64,000 nucleotides of DNA. Origin: Pseudomonas viridiflava (GTDB taxonomy: Bacteria > Pseudomonadota > Gammaproteobacteria > Pseudomonadales > Pseudomonadaceae). Numbering within the stretch: position 1 is the first letter of the stretch; the number at the start of each line of letters is the position of its first letter. The notes under the pieces are model-generated. The model saw only the letters and a list, made by a program, of their open reading frames with translations. It did no database searches and had not been told where the DNA came from. A program made the translations under genes and the position numbers. Shown here one piece after another: positions 16,166-31,550 of this stretch. The stretch spans positions 1-64,000 of the forward strand of contig NZ_UUOC01000004.1 in NCBI RefSeq assembly GCF_900590755.1, given 5' to 3'.

Positions 16166-17869
16166 TCAATCACCACCCACCTCCAGCAATATCCGCCCAC
16201 TGGAGCAGGGCGCGTCGCCGTTGCGGAAGGCGAAGTAGAGCTTGCTGCGTTCGGCGTCGAACCGCAGGCTCAGGCTGATCCGGTCGCCGGGGCGGACCAG
16301 TTGTTGGAACTTCAGCACCTCCATGCCCGCGAATTTCGGCGGCAGATCCAGCAGGCGCTGACCGATTGCCAGGGCCCAATCGACCTGAACCACACCGGGT
16401 AAAACCGGGGCTGTCGGGAAGTGCCCGCTTAAATACGCCAGGTCCGGTGGCACGCTCAAATCCAGGTGCCACTCGCCCTCGATCTGTTCTTGCTTGAGGA
16501 TCTCCGGCGCTTGCCCGCGTGGAGCAATCAGCAGCGCCTGCACATCAGCTTGCGGCAACTTGCCCTGAGCATTGAGCGGTAACTGCCGCACCATGCGCCA
16601 GCGACGGGGCAGGGCGATGGCTTCGCAGTGGCCGCTCAGGTGTTTACGCAAGGTTTCGGTCAGGGTGCGCCGACCTTGATTGCGCAAGGCATGCAGGCCA
16701 CTGTCGCTAAGCACCAGCAGCGCACCGAGTGACGCACGGTTTTCCTGAACCACCCCCAGACGCGCTTCGCTGACCCACTCGTGGGCGACCAGCGCTTGCT
16801 CCAGCAGCGGCAGGGAAATACGTTTCTCTTCCAGTTTGACGACCCTATCCAGCCTGCCCAGCAGCTCGAAACGCCCATCAGCACTCATGCGCACCGCGTC
16901 GGCTGTCTGCTCGACGTGACCGTCAGGCAGGTAGGGCGAACTGATCTGCAGCGCGCCATCGGCGTCCTGGCCCAGTTCAACACCTGCGAACGCTTGCCAG
17001 AGGTTTTCACCCTGGCGCCAGGCGATGCCGCCCGTCTCGGAGCTGCCAAGAATTTCGGTCGGCCACTGCCCAAGGCGTTGTTGCAGGCTACTGGCCGCTT
17101 CGGCAGGCAGGGCGCCGCCGGATGAAAACACCCGTCGTACTTTGCTCAGGCCGGGCCAGTCCAGGTTGTCGCCCATGCGCTTGAGCAGTGCGGGGCTGGC
17201 AACCCAGGCAAAAGTTGGATGTTCGCGGCTGGCGCGTTGCAGGTCTTCCGGGAAAGGCAGCTGTTTGCGCACCAAAGGCCGTCCAGCACTCAGCGGCCAC
17301 AACACACGGAACAACAAACCGTAGATATGTTGGGTCGCCACGCTGCCAATGATGCAGGCCGCACCCAGGTCTTTGCCCCACAAGTCTTCCAGCGCCTGGA
17401 CTTCGTTCGCCAACTGGCGCAGACGCTTTTCGATCAGTTTGGGCTCGCCGCTAGAGCCGGATGTACACAGGCTCAGGCTGCATGCGTCCAGATCCAGCAA
17501 GGCTGGGGGCAGTGGATCAGCGAGCAAGTCGTGCAGCTTGCCGTCGTCTGGCTGATCGGTCAGCCAGCAGTCCACATGGCTGGACCAGCGTTCGCGGGTC
17601 TGAGCTTGCAGGTCGGCGGGCAGCAGAACGCTGACGCCTGCCCTCCACGCTGCAAACAGGGCAATCGCCAGCTCACCCGCATCTTCGAGATGCAGGGCCA
17701 GCCGCTTGATGCCACGGGCCTGCAGGCCTGCCGCGATGCTCAGGGCCTGGACGCAGAATTGCCCGTGGTTCAGCTCGGGTGCCTGGGTCAACGCGCGGGC
17801 GGGCTGCGGGTCGAGCAACAGGCGCTCAGGGTCTATCCAGTCAACAACCATCTGGTTCATGCATTCCAT
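16166..17869 (-). CDS. Acyl-ACP/aryl ligase fused to hotdog dehydratase (ApeH-ApeI-like)
   Basis: 567 aa, two domains. Residues 1 to about 440 form an ANL adenylating enzyme: the phosphate-binding loop is [15 protein letters not shown], with [13 protein letters not shown] as the second core motif and [17 protein letters not shown] as the hinge region; it should load an aryl acid onto an ACP. Residues about 455-567 form a FabA/FabZ-like hotdog with [17 protein letters not shown], the ApeI-type dehydratase. In the best-studied systems ApeH and ApeI are separate proteins, so this is a fusion. Start is uncertain: ATG 17869, three bases past the preceding stop codon, or ATG 17860. Confidence 0.87.
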   Translation of the reverse strand: MECMNQMVVDWIDPERLLLDPQPARALTQAPELNHGQFCVQALSIAAGLQARGIKRLALHLEDAGELAIALFAAWRAGVSVLLPADLQAQTRERWSSHVDCWLTDQPDDGKLHDLLADPLPPALLDLDACSLSLCTSGSSGEPKLIEKRLRQLANEVQALEDLWGKDLGAACIIGSVATQHIYGLLFRVLWPLSAGRPLVRKQLPFPEDLQRASREHPTFAWVASPALLKRMGDNLDWPGLSKVRRVFSSGGALPAEAASSLQQRLGQWPTEILGSSETGGIAWRQGENLWQAFAGVELGQDADGALQISSPYLPDGHVEQTADAVRMSADGRFELLGRLDRVVKLEEKRISLPLLEQALVAHEWVSEARLGVVQENRASLGALLVLSDSGLHALRNQGRRTLTETLRKHLSGHCEAIALPRRWRMVRQLPLNAQGKLPQADVQALLIAPRGQAPEILKQEQIEGEWHLDLSVPPDLAYLSGHFPTAPVLPGVVQVDWALAIGQRLLDLPPKFAGMEVLKFQQLVRPGDRISLSLRFDAERSKLYFAFRNGDAPCSSGRILLEVGGD

Positions 17870-17870
17870 T

Positions 17871-18416
17871 TCATGCCGCGCCTCTGACTCGGCGGCGGAC
17901 CAGCCATTCGCCTGCGAACAGCAGGCCCATCAATCCGTAAGAAATCAGCCCGGTATACAGCGCCCACCAGGTCAGCGGTGCCCACAGCGTCAGGGCTGCT
18001 GCCATCAGCCCGTTGGCCATGAAGAAACAGCACCAGACCTTGGTCACCTGCCGTGTGTAGCGAACAGCAACTTCAGGCAGCTCGGGCTCGCGGATACGCG
18101 CCAGACGCTCGACGATCGGAGGTCCGTAGATCAGGCTCAAGCCGAACAGACTCAGCATCGAGGCGCTGATCAATACCGGATACCAGCGCAATAACGCCGG
18201 GCTGTCGACCAACCCCAACAGCACACAGAAACCCAATGCAATCAGCGCTGTGATCAACGTGCCAGCGCCCTTTGCAGCGGTCAGCGCGCGCCCCAGCCAA
18301 AGAACTCCCAGCAGCAATGCAAACTGCCAGGGCGCAAAGTGGGCGCTGCCGTAGTACACCGCGAACGGGTAAAGCACGCCGGCCAGCAAAAGACTCAGGC
18401 CAATCAGCCGCTTCAT
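17871..18416 (-). CDS. COG4648-type integral membrane protein
   Basis: 181 aa with about five or six hydrophobic segments and a basic C-terminus (LVRRRVRGAA). It resembles the small membrane proteins of unknown biochemical role found beside the ACP genes of aryl polyene clusters. No catalytic residues can be assigned. Its start overlaps the ACP stop by 4 bases and its stop is 2 bases before the ligase start, so it is translated as part of the run. Confidence 0.78.
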   Translation of the reverse strand: MKRLIGLSLLLAGVLYPFAVYYGSAHFAPWQFALLLGVLWLGRALTAAKGAGTLITALIALGFCVLLGLVDSPALLRWYPVLISASMLSLFGLSLIYGPPIVERLARIREPELPEVAVRYTRQVTKVWCCFFMANGLMAAALTLWAPLTWWALYTGLISYGLMGLLFAGEWLVRRRVRGAA

Positions 18417-18673
18417 GCGGCGTTGTTGACCAGACGGTATACCGCCTCGACGACATCATTGACGGTGCGTACGGATTTGAACTCTTCGGCGGCGATTTTC
18501 TTGCCGGTCTTGCGTTTGATGTGGTCGATCAGATCCACCGCATCGATGCTGTCAATTTCCAGGTCCTGATAAAGGTTGGCCTGCAGAGTGACTCGCTCAG
18601 GTTCAAGTTCGAACAACTCAACCAGCGCAACGCGCAGGGTTTCGAAGATGTCTTCACGGGTTTGCATGTCCAA
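18413..18673 (-). CDS. apeF: Acyl carrier protein (ApeF-like)
   Basis: 86-aa acyl carrier protein. The phosphopantetheine site is S42 in LEIDSIDAVDL, and the four-helix pattern is recognisable. It has an acidic N-terminal half, typical of ACPs. It is the second of two ACPs in tandem; the assignment to ApeF rather than ApeE follows gene order only. The stop overlaps the membrane-protein gene start by 4 bases. Confidence 0.9.
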   Translation of the reverse strand: MDMQTREDIFETLRVALVELFELEPERVTLQANLYQDLEIDSIDAVDLIDHIKRKTGKKIAAEEFKSVRTVNDVVEAVYRLVNNAA

Positions 18674-18676
18674 TCC

Positions 18677-18937
18677 TCAGGCCGCTTGCCGGGCGCTGAC
18701 GAACGCCGCAAGGCTGTCTACGCTGGTGAAATGATTGCGGGTGTCCTTGGCGTCGGCATCGATCTTGATGCCATAGCGCTTCTGGATAGCCAGCCCCAGT
18801 TCAAGGGCGTCGACCGAATCCAGGCCCAGGCCTTCGCCGAACAGGATCTGATCGTTGCCGATGTCGTGGGTGCTGATGTCTTCGAGGCCCAGGGCGTCGA
18901 TGATCAGCTGTTTGATGTCACGGTGTAGATCGCTCAT
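18677..18937 (-). CDS. apeE: Acyl carrier protein (ApeE-like)
   Basis: 86-aa acyl carrier protein with the attachment Ser S41 in LGLDSVDALEL. It differs clearly from its neighbour, so the two are likely used for different steps; in characterised APE systems one ACP carries the elongating chain. It overlaps the acyltransferase stop by 20 bases and is 3 bases before the next ACP gene. Confidence 0.9.
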   Translation of the reverse strand: MSDLHRDIKQLIIDALGLEDISTHDIGNDQILFGEGLGLDSVDALELGLAIQKRYGIKIDADAKDTRNHFTSVDSLAAFVSARQAA

Positions 18938-19739
18938 CTAAGGCGAGCTCCCTGATGAAATAGTGGTGCAGGTGATCGTTGAGCTTGCGCGACGCAATGG
19001 GCGCGGGCCCAAGCTCAGCAAAGGTGTCTGGATCTATATCGGCGCCGACACGCAAACTGAAGTGCACACGCTTGAACGGGATGCGATACCAGGGCTCGGC
19101 CTTGGTCAGTGTTGTCGGGCTGACCTGAATGACGACCGGCGTGATCACCGAGGCACCACGTAATGCAATTGCCGCCGCACCGCGATGGAACTCCGGTGCA
19201 CAACCCGGCTGGGTGCGGGTGCCTTCGGGGAACACGATCAGGGTCTGGCCGTCGCGCAGGGCGTCGGCGGCCATGTCGAGCATTTCAGCGCTGCCGTCGT
19301 TGCTGATATAGGCAGTGGAGCGCACCGGGCCGCAGGTGAAGGGGTTCTGCCAGAGGCTGTGCTTGACCACGCAATTGGCGCCGCGCACCAGCCCGATCAG
19401 GAACACTACGTCGATCAGCGAGGGATGGTTGGCGATGATCATCTGCCCTGGCCGCCCCAGCCGCTCGGCGCCTTCGATGCTGTAGGTCAGCACGCCGCTT
19501 CGGGCCATGCACTGAATGAAGAACCAGAACAGCCGGCTGATGGTGCTTCGAGCTTGATCGCGTTTGTGAGTGGCATCCCCGGGAAAGCAGCGCAGCAGTG
19601 GGAAATAGAGCAGCCGCAGGCACAGGCCACCCAACCCGAACAGGGCAAAACACAGAGCGGTGGCCAACAGGCGCCAGTAGTAGGCGTCCTGCCTTTTGTT
19701 CAAGGGCTGCGTTGCCAGTTCCATAACCGGTTTTTCCAA
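18918..19739 (-). CDS. PlsC-like 1-acyl-glycerol-phosphate acyltransferase family protein
   Basis: 273 aa. The N-terminal hydrophobic region (ATALCFALFGLGGLCLRLLY) is followed by acyltransferase motif I NHPSLID (HX4D) and motif III FPEGTRTQPG, as in PlsC. It probably acylates a lipid precursor of the aryl polyene anchor. The first ATG (19739) overlaps the chain-length-factor-like gene by 40 bases; ATG 19724 is an alternative start. Confidence 0.86.
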   Translation of the reverse strand: MEKPVMELATQPLNKRQDAYYWRLLATALCFALFGLGGLCLRLLYFPLLRCFPGDATHKRDQARSTISRLFWFFIQCMARSGVLTYSIEGAERLGRPGQMIIANHPSLIDVVFLIGLVRGANCVVKHSLWQNPFTCGPVRSTAYISNDGSAEMLDMAADALRDGQTLIVFPEGTRTQPGCAPEFHRGAAAIALRGASVITPVVIQVSPTTLTKAEPWYRIPFKRVHFSLRVGADIDPDTFAELGPAPIASRKLNDHLHHYFIRELALDERSTP

Positions 19740-20419
19740 GGGTGTTCGCAGGCGCTCTGGGCGGTGTTCAAGATTCGCAGCAGGTTAAGGGCGTGTGGCC
19801 ATTGGGTACGGGGCGAGGTTTCGCTGCCGGGTTTCAACGACAGTTGCCAGTCCGTGCCCGGTGTCAGCAGCAGGCCCACGGCGTAAGGAAATGGAACATC
19901 GTCGATCCAGTCGCAGTAGGCCTGTGGTGGTTGTTCTTCAGTAACGATGACCAGTACCGCCGGAGCGCCTTCGGCCAGCAGTGCGGCGGCTTCGAATACG
20001 CCGTGCTCCAGACCGTCTCCGGCAGCAGCCAATGCGGTCATTTCGCTGGTTTCACCCCGCAGGATCGACCACAGGCCGATCACGGCGTTGTGCACCGAGA
20101 GGCTGAACTGAGTAGGCGAGAGCGGCTCGTTGGCGGCCACGTCACAGAGGATTTCAAAGGTGCGGGGCGTTTCGCCATGGCGAGAGACGAATACAAGCGG
20201 CAGTCGTGCATGGCCTTGCGCGAGCGGCCAGCCCACTGCAAATGCCATACGTGCCAGGCGGCCGAGACGGCGGCGCTGCATGGCTGGGAGGAACGACACG
20301 TCCGGGGCCTCATCGCTGCTTTGCAAAGGCGTCGGATGCTGGCTCCACTGCTGCCAATCTTCGACGTTCGTCAGGCCGGGAGCCCAGGCGCGCCATTGTG
20401 CGATGTTGAACGTAATCAA
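19700..20419 (-). CDS. apeC: Short ketosynthase-like protein, probable chain-length factor (ApeC-like)
   Basis: 239 aa, only the N-terminal half of a beta-ketoacyl synthase fold (PF13723-like). The segment SLSVHNAVIGLWSI aligns with the active-site elbow but has no nucleophilic Cys, and the catalytic His region is missing. In characterised APE systems such a protein (ApeC) dimerises with ApeO as a chain-length factor. It is the first gene of the operon. The start is a TTG at 20419 preceded by GGGAAG at suitable spacing; no ATG gives a better N-terminus. Confidence 0.82.
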   Translation of the reverse strand: MITFNIAQWRAWAPGLTNVEDWQQWSQHPTPLQSSDEAPDVSFLPAMQRRRLGRLARMAFAVGWPLAQGHARLPLVFVSRHGETPRTFEILCDVAANEPLSPTQFSLSVHNAVIGLWSILRGETSEMTALAAAGDGLEHGVFEAAALLAEGAPAVLVIVTEEQPPQAYCDWIDDVPFPYAVGLLLTPGTDWQLSLKPGSETSPRTQWPHALNLLRILNTAQSACEHPWKNRLWNWQRSP

Positions 20420-20508
20420 GAGTTAACTTCCCGCCCCTGCGGGCTACTGCTACTACGATATCGCTCTGATATTGCGAGCCATCATCCGTGTTTCATTAAG
20501 TGTCGGGC

Positions 20509-20537
20509 ATTATCCCGGTGAGGATGGATAGTAGCAA
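20509..20537 (-). promoter_or_regulatory. Candidate sigma-70 promoter of the aryl polyene operon
   Basis: On the minus strand TTGCTA and GATAAT are separated by 17 bases, placing transcription start near 20502 and leaving a leader of about 80 bases before the TTG start at 20419. This is a by-eye match only. The 295-base gap to the divergent parA-like gene shows no other clear element. Confidence 0.35.
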
Positions 20538-20714
20538 TTTGTAAAAAAGAAAAATGTCCGTAACGACTGCTTATCTGGTCGGAATTGTTACCCATTGTGG
20601 TCTGAAAACCTCTGCGGAGCAGGTAAGCACTCGCCCTTGTCATGTGCTTTGCATAGACTCCAGAGCCTCTATCTTTTTTATCCAACTGTTTCCAGGCACC
20701 AAGGAGGTCATTCC

Positions 20715-21494
20715 ATGCGTCGGGTGGTATTCAATCAGAAGGGCGGTGTGGGGAAATCCAGCATTGCCTGCAATCTGGCTGCGGTCAGCGCGAATGAGGG
20801 CTATCGCACGCTCTTGGTCGATCTTGATGCTCAGGCGAATTCGACCCACTACCTCACAGGCCTGACCGGTGATGACATCCCCATGGGCATCGCTGACTTT
20901 TTCAAGCAAACCCTGTCGTCCGGCCCATTCTCGAAAAAGAACCAGGTCGATATCTACGAGACCCCGTTCGACAACCTGCATGTAGTGACCGCCACTGCCG
21001 AGCTGGCAGACCTGCAGCCCAAGCTTGAGGCGAAGCACAAGATCAACAAGCTCAGAAAATTGCTGGATGAGCTGGATGGCGATTACGAGCGTATTTATAT
21101 CGATACACCGCCGGCCCTGAATTTCTATGCGGTTTCGGCCTTGATCGCTGCTGATCGCGTACTTATTCCCTTTGATTGCGACAGTTTTTCGCGACAGGCG
21201 CTGTACGGCCTGATCAAGGAAATTGACGAGTTGAAGGAAGATCACAATGAAGATCTGGAAGTTGAGGGCATCATCGTCAACCAGTTCCAGCCCCGGGCTA
21301 GCCTGCCGCAGCAGATTCTCGACGAATTGATCGCCGAGGGCTTGCCGGTATTGCCGGTTTACCTGAATGCCTCGGTGAAAATGCGTGAGTCCCATCAGGC
21401 GTGCATGCCGCTGATCTATCTGGACCCTCGGCACAAGCTGAGCCAGCAGTTCGTTGAGCTGCACCATATGTTGGAGACCAATGCGCAGGTCTAG
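20715..21494 (+). CDS. ParA family ATPase (orphan)
   Basis: 259-aa deviant-Walker ATPase. The Walker A motif is KGGVGKSS (starting residue 9), the A' region [12 protein letters not shown], and the Walker B-like part [10 protein letters not shown]. ParA relatives position DNA or protein cargo along the nucleoid. No parB or centromere-like repeat lies nearby, so this is an orphan that may position some other cargo. Start at ATG 20715 is fixed by AAGGAGG at 20701; the longer frame to 20595 is not used. Divergent from the aryl polyene operon. Confidence 0.88.
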   Translation: MRRVVFNQKGGVGKSSIACNLAAVSANEGYRTLLVDLDAQANSTHYLTGLTGDDIPMGIADFFKQTLSSGPFSKKNQVDIYETPFDNLHVVTATAELADLQPKLEAKHKINKLRKLLDELDGDYERIYIDTPPALNFYAVSALIAADRVLIPFDCDSFSRQALYGLIKEIDELKEDHNEDLEVEGIIVNQFQPRASLPQQILDELIAEGLPVLPVYLNASVKMRESHQACMPLIYLDPRHKLSQQFVELHHMLETNAQV

Positions 21495-21512
21495 TGAGAC
21501 GCCGCAACCGTT

Positions 21513-21602
21513 GTGGGACCGGCTTTAGCCGGGAAGAGGTCGGAACGGTCACTGATAATGGGTCGTCAGAAATACCGCTTTCCCGGCTAAAGCCGGTCCC
21601 AC
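21513..21602. repeat. REPIN-type inverted repeat (GTGGGACCGGCTTTAGCCGG family)
   Basis: GTGGGACCGGCTTTAGCCGG at the left and CCGGCTAAAGCCGGTCCCAC at the right. It fills the space between the converging parA-like and PAAR genes. Confidence 0.75.
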
Positions 21603-21607
21603 GTCGG

Positions 21608-21970
21608 CTAACCAGCCTTGCGAGCCAGGGTCATTTTCTCGGCTCTCAGCTTCGCCTCTTCCGCCATATCCCGCGGAATCTCAATCGCCGCATCCATATC
21701 CGCCGCAAGGTCTTGCTGGGTGGCGACCAGGGTGTGGGTGCCACGCTCGCAGCCGCATTGCACTTCGTGGCCCTGGGTCGCAACAGCCATGTATTCATCA
21801 ATAAAGGTCGGATTGCCCTGGACGATATAACCGACCTTTTCACAGGCGGGGCACCACACCGGGTCGCCCATCCGCGCCAGCCTGCGCTCCTCGACCAGTT
21901 GAGTTGCCGAGCCCGACACCACAAAACCGCCGGTGCTGGTTGGATCGCCTTCCCTGACTGCATATGCCAT
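21608..21970 (-). CDS. PAAR domain protein
   Basis: 120 aa. The N-terminal MAYAVREGDPTSTGGFVVSG is the glycine-rich beginning of a PAAR domain, the sharpened tip that sits on VgrG spikes of type VI secretion. Cys residues in WCPACEKVG and QCGCERG could bind metal. The C-terminal 35 residues are charged and helical with no toxin motif. No other type VI gene is in the window. Start at ATG 21970; the upstream extension to 22042 is not supported. Confidence 0.82.
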   Translation of the reverse strand: MAYAVREGDPTSTGGFVVSGSATQLVEERRLARMGDPVWCPACEKVGYIVQGNPTFIDEYMAVATQGHEVQCGCERGTHTLVATQQDLAADMDAAIEIPRDMAEEAKLRAEKMTLARKAG

Positions 21971-22081
21971 TTGCTTTTCCTTCCCTGAACGCTCATCGGA
22001 AAGCACAGCGTAGGAGCATATGGCCCAAGGAAGGGCGCCCAAATGCTTAATAGGACAAGTCCTACAGGAAAAGTCTGAAAG

Positions 22082-22516
22082 TTATATGCCTTGGCTTTTC
22101 AACCAGCCCAAGAGTTGTTGCAGTGGAAATGCACCGCTCTGGCGGGCGACTTCCTTGCCATCACGGAACAGGATCAGGCTCGGAATCGAACGAATACCCA
22201 ATTGGCCCGACAGCTGCTGATTGGCTTCGCTGTCCAGTTTGGCCAGTCGACAGCGCCCAGCCAACTCTGCGGCCGCCTGTTCGAAAATCGGCGCGAAGGA
22301 TTTGCACGGCCCACACCATTCGGCCCAGACATCCACCAGCAGCGGCAAATCGCCTTTGATCTGGCTGGCGTAATCGCCCTGGGTCAGATCAAACGGTTTG
22401 CTCAACAACACCGCCTGCTTGCAACGCCCACACTTGGGCTGATCACCCAGCCGTTCGGCAGGGATACGGTTCAGCCCGTTGCAGTGCGGGCAGGGAATCA
22501 ACATGGCTTCGCTCAT
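22082..22516 (-). CDS. trxC: Thioredoxin 2
   Basis: 144 aa. The N-terminal zinc-binding Cys pairs are CPHC (9, 12) and CGRC (29, 32), which distinguish TrxC from TrxA. The redox-active site is W67-CGPC. It is a cytosolic dithiol reductase, often part of oxidative-stress defence. Length and motif order match the family. Confidence 0.95.
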   Translation of the reverse strand: MSEAMLIPCPHCNGLNRIPAERLGDQPKCGRCKQAVLLSKPFDLTQGDYASQIKGDLPLLVDVWAEWCGPCKSFAPIFEQAAAELAGRCRLAKLDSEANQQLSGQLGIRSIPSLILFRDGKEVARQSGAFPLQQLLGWLKSQGI

Positions 22517-22593
22517 AAAGGCTCCAGGGAAGTGAGTGGGGGGATTGTACTGCGCAACAGCACCGCATTAGACCCCTCGATTGAATGATGTTC

Positions 22594-22667
22594 TGTAGGA
22601 GCTGCCGAAGGCTGCGAAGGCGGTGGGTCAGGTTGAATCGTTTCGCAGCCTTCGGCAGCTCCTACAG
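22594..22667. repeat. REPIN-type inverted repeat (TGTAGGAGCTGCCG family)
   Basis: Facing copies of TGTAGGAGCTGCCGAAGGCT and its complement lie upstream of trxC. The 240 bases to the right of it up to 22906 are AT-rich and hold no gene I can support. Confidence 0.72.
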
Positions 22668-22906
22668 GGGTTAGTGGTGGTAAATAAATATAGTTGGTTT
22701 TGTAGGAATTAACGTTCTTGTAGGGCGCTTCTTACAGGGAATAACGAAGTTTCTGAAATTTGATTTATTTGAAGTCGGGATTTCCCCGTAAATGCTGGGT
22801 GAAACCTGTTCTCTATTCGTTCGAATAGTTGTAAGTGATTTTTTGATTGGATATATTTTTTTCAGGTTTCAATAAAAGACAAAACAAATTTATATAGGTG
22901 TATCGA

Positions 22907-23350
22907 ATGAAGAATTTCAATGTGCTAGCGCCGGTTGCGTTGGCGTTGGTAGTCACCTCGGGCATGGTTCAGGCTGGGCCTGCAGTTGATGTCACGTTTA
23001 AAAATAACAGTGCTGAAAAAGTTTCTTACCATGCGGTGGGTCAGAATGGGCTGAGCACCCAGCTAAACGCTCGGCCCCGACCAATTGCCGAAGTGGAATC
23101 GGGATCGATGAGCCATTATCGGGTTCAAAGTAATATTTCACCCGATGCTAACTATGCGGTCGTCACTTACCGTGCAGGAAGCAAAGTTTGCAATTTTACG
23201 ACGACTTACCTCAAGGGTTTTCAAAATGGCGTTCGTGTACCGAAATGGAATAAAAACGCCACGGCAGAAGGCGGAGCCCGATGTGAGGTGAAAATTACCA
23301 CGGTGAATTACGCAGCTCATGCCTGGGCGGTGGAGTTTGTGATGAAGTAA
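22907..23350 (+). CDS. Small secreted protein of unknown function
   Basis: 147 aa. MKNFN followed by a hydrophobic stretch ending SGMVQA gives a Sec signal peptide, with the mature chain starting near GPAVDVTF. The mature part is beta-rich, with two Cys (SKVCNF and ARCEVK) that could form a disulfide. No family is recognised. The gene and its upstream region are more AT-rich than its neighbours, suggesting acquisition or relaxed composition. ATG 22907 follows AGGTG at suitable spacing and is preferred over the GTG at 22898. Confidence 0.72.
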   Translation: MKNFNVLAPVALALVVTSGMVQAGPAVDVTFKNNSAEKVSYHAVGQNGLSTQLNARPRPIAEVESGSMSHYRVQSNISPDANYAVVTYRAGSKVCNFTTTYLKGFQNGVRVPKWNKNATAEGGARCEVKITTVNYAAHAWAVEFVMK

Positions 23351-23441
23351 TGGATGTTTAGTCTATTCAGATAACAGTGCGGTGTTGAATGTTTAGTGGC
23401 GCTGCACTGTTGTTAAGTGATCATTCCAGGAGGTTGTAGTT

Positions 23442-25968
<2,527 letters not shown>

Positions 25969-25976
25969 CTAACTTC

Positions 25977-26049
25977 TGTAGGAGCTGCCGAAGGCTGCGA
26001 AAGCAGTGTGTCAGGTACATGGCTTTCGCAGCCTTCGGCAGCTCCTACA
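25977..26049. repeat. REPIN-type inverted repeat (TGTAGGAGCTGCCG family)
   Basis: Facing TGTAGGAGCTGCCGAAGGCT copies between selO (start) and mscK (end), both on the minus strand. Confidence 0.72.
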
Positions 26050-26059
26050 AGTTCTGTTT

Positions 26060-29443
<3,384 letters not shown>

Positions 29444-29472
29444 CGGTCGAGCTGATCGAATAGAAGGGCAGT

Positions 29473-31215
29473 TTAGAGGAACAACCCAGGACCTGGGCTG
29501 CTACCTTCGGGGAATCTGACGCCGACTTTAAGGATCTTGTTCCCCTCCATCACCGCAACTGTCCAAATAGTTCCATTCCATTCAATCTGGTCACCCACAA
29601 CTGGCGCGCCGCGATTCTTCTGCACGATGAACTGGCTCAGGGGGATGTTGCCATTCTGGCCGTCAAGCTTGAGGCCATACAGCGCCGCCACGGCACCCAG
29701 CTGCGCGTCACCTTCGAGCACGAAATCACCGAAGAAGCGCAGATCCAGACCCCGTTGCGGCGCCTGACTGAACAGTTTGCCCAATGCAGGAAGATCATGT
29801 TCATGGCCGATGACGCACAGCAGATCGTCGACTTCCAGTGTGGTACTACCCGACGGGTGGAGCAGCTGTTGCCCGCGGAACAAGGCGGCGATACGCGTGC
29901 CGCCGGGCATCTTCAGCTCGCGCAATGCAGCGCCGATACACCACTTTTCGGCGCCCAGACGATAGACAAAAAGCTCCCACTCGCTGGTGACGTGCACTTC
30001 CAGCGGCGCACGGGAAATCGGCGCAGGCTCTGGCGGGACCGTCACTTTAAGCAGCTTGGCCACCCACGGCAGGCTTGTACCCTGAACCAACAACGAGACC
30101 AGCACGATAAAGAACGCCAGGTTGAAATACAGCTGCGCGTTGGGCAGGTTCGCCATCAATGGGAACACCGCCAGAATGATCGGCACCGCGCCGCGCAGGC
30201 CCACCCAGGCGATAAACACCTTCTCGCGACCGTGGAACGCTTTAAACGGCAGCAACCCTACCAGCACCGACAGCGGTCGGGCGAACAGGATCATCCACAG
30301 CGCCAGACCCAGCGCGGGGATCGCGATCGGCAGCAAGTCGTGAGGCGTGACCAGCAGGCCCAGCACCAGGAACATGCCGATCTGCGCCAGCCATGCCATG
30401 CCGTCGAGCATGTGCAAAATGCCGTGGCGGCTGCGGATCGGCCGGTTGCCCATCACCAGGCCGCAGAGGTAAACCGCCAGAAAACCGCTGCCGTGGATGG
30501 CGTTAGTCAGGGCGAAGACCGCCAAACCACCGGCGATCACCAGAATCGGGTACAGGCCTGTGGCCAGATTGATGCGGTTGACCAGCTGCAACATGACCCA
30601 GCCGCCACCAAGACCGATGATGCCGCCAATGCCGAATTCCCGGACCAGATGGCCGAGCAGGTTCCATTCCAGGCTGGTCTGGCCGCTGGCGAGCATGTCG
30701 ATCAGGGTGACGGTGAGGAACACCGCCATGGGGTCGTTACTGCCGGATTCGATTTCCAGGCTGGCGGTCACCCGCTCATTGAGGCCCTTGCCGCCAAGCA
30801 GCGAGAACACCGCTGCGGCGTCTGTTGAGCCAACAATCGCCCCGATCAGCAGGCCTTGAATCATGTTCAGGTTGAACAGCCAGGCCGCGACCATGCCGGT
30901 CAGTGCCGTGGTAATCAGGACGCCAACGGTTGCCAGCGACAGCGCTGGCCACAACGCCACCCGGAAGCTGGACACCCGCGTGCGCAGGCCGCCGTCGAGC
31001 AGAATCACCGCCAGCGCGAGGTTGCCGACCAGATACGCGGTGGCGTAGTTGTCGAAGATGATCCCGCCGCCGTCCACACCCGCCACCATGCCCACGGCCA
31101 GGATGATCACCAGAATCGGGATGCCCAGGCGTGACGACAGCGAACTGACCAGAATGCTTGCACCCACCAGCAACGCGCCGATCAAGAACAGGCTGTTGAT
31201 GGTCGTAGCATCCAA
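29473..31215 (-). CDS. nhaP2: CPA1 K+/H+ antiporter (NhaP2/CvrA type)
   Basis: 580 aa. About twelve membrane segments occupy residues 1-390, with the CPA1 exchange motif in [16 protein letters not shown] and [15 protein letters not shown]. The C-terminal cytosolic part has a TrkA_C-like domain (RAPLEVHV... to LGKLF) and a CorC-like end ([18 protein letters not shown]). This layout matches K+/H+ antiporters. It is on the same strand as mscK, 29 bases upstream, so both may contribute to K+ and turgor control. Confidence 0.88.
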   Translation of the reverse strand: MDATTINSLFLIGALLVGASILVSSLSSRLGIPILVIILAVGMVAGVDGGGIIFDNYATAYLVGNLALAVILLDGGLRTRVSSFRVALWPALSLATVGVLITTALTGMVAAWLFNLNMIQGLLIGAIVGSTDAAAVFSLLGGKGLNERVTASLEIESGSNDPMAVFLTVTLIDMLASGQTSLEWNLLGHLVREFGIGGIIGLGGGWVMLQLVNRINLATGLYPILVIAGGLAVFALTNAIHGSGFLAVYLCGLVMGNRPIRSRHGILHMLDGMAWLAQIGMFLVLGLLVTPHDLLPIAIPALGLALWMILFARPLSVLVGLLPFKAFHGREKVFIAWVGLRGAVPIILAVFPLMANLPNAQLYFNLAFFIVLVSLLVQGTSLPWVAKLLKVTVPPEPAPISRAPLEVHVTSEWELFVYRLGAEKWCIGAALRELKMPGGTRIAALFRGQQLLHPSGSTTLEVDDLLCVIGHEHDLPALGKLFSQAPQRGLDLRFFGDFVLEGDAQLGAVAALYGLKLDGQNGNIPLSQFIVQKNRGAPVVGDQIEWNGTIWTVAVMEGNKILKVGVRFPEGSSPGPGLFL

Positions 31216-31428
31216 GGGCGGTACTCCAGACAGAAAACGATCAAAAAGGAAGTGCGTGCGCTATGACCATGCAGTCAGCGTGCCAAGGGATTCTAACCTG
31301 TTGAATTGGTTGGCTGTCAAAGCATTGCTGTTGATTGCGTAAACGGGGGTGTTTAGCAGGGGATGAATGGGTACAGAAGAGGGCGGAATCTCTGGGGGAT
31401 ACTATGTTTGCCTGCAATGCACATTTTC

Positions 31429-31520
31429 TGTGGGACCGGCTTTAGCCGGGAAGAGGCCGGTACATCCACCCGATATTTATCGCCTGAAATGTCGCCTTCC
31501 CGGCTAAAGCCGGTCCCACA
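31429..31520. repeat. REPIN-type inverted repeat (GTGGGACCGGCTTTAGCCGG family)
   Basis: Facing copies of the repeat in the 335-base gap between the antiporter gene start and the acyl-CoA dehydrogenase gene end. The rest of that gap (31216-31428) shows no gene and no clear promoter. Confidence 0.75.
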
Positions 31521-31550
31521 GTAGAACGGAGCAACCTGAGGTTTGCGGGC

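Noticed and set aside
21608..21970. PAAR protein as part of a local type VI cluster or toxin
   Set aside because: No VgrG, Hcp or effector gene nearby and no toxin motif in the short C-terminal part.
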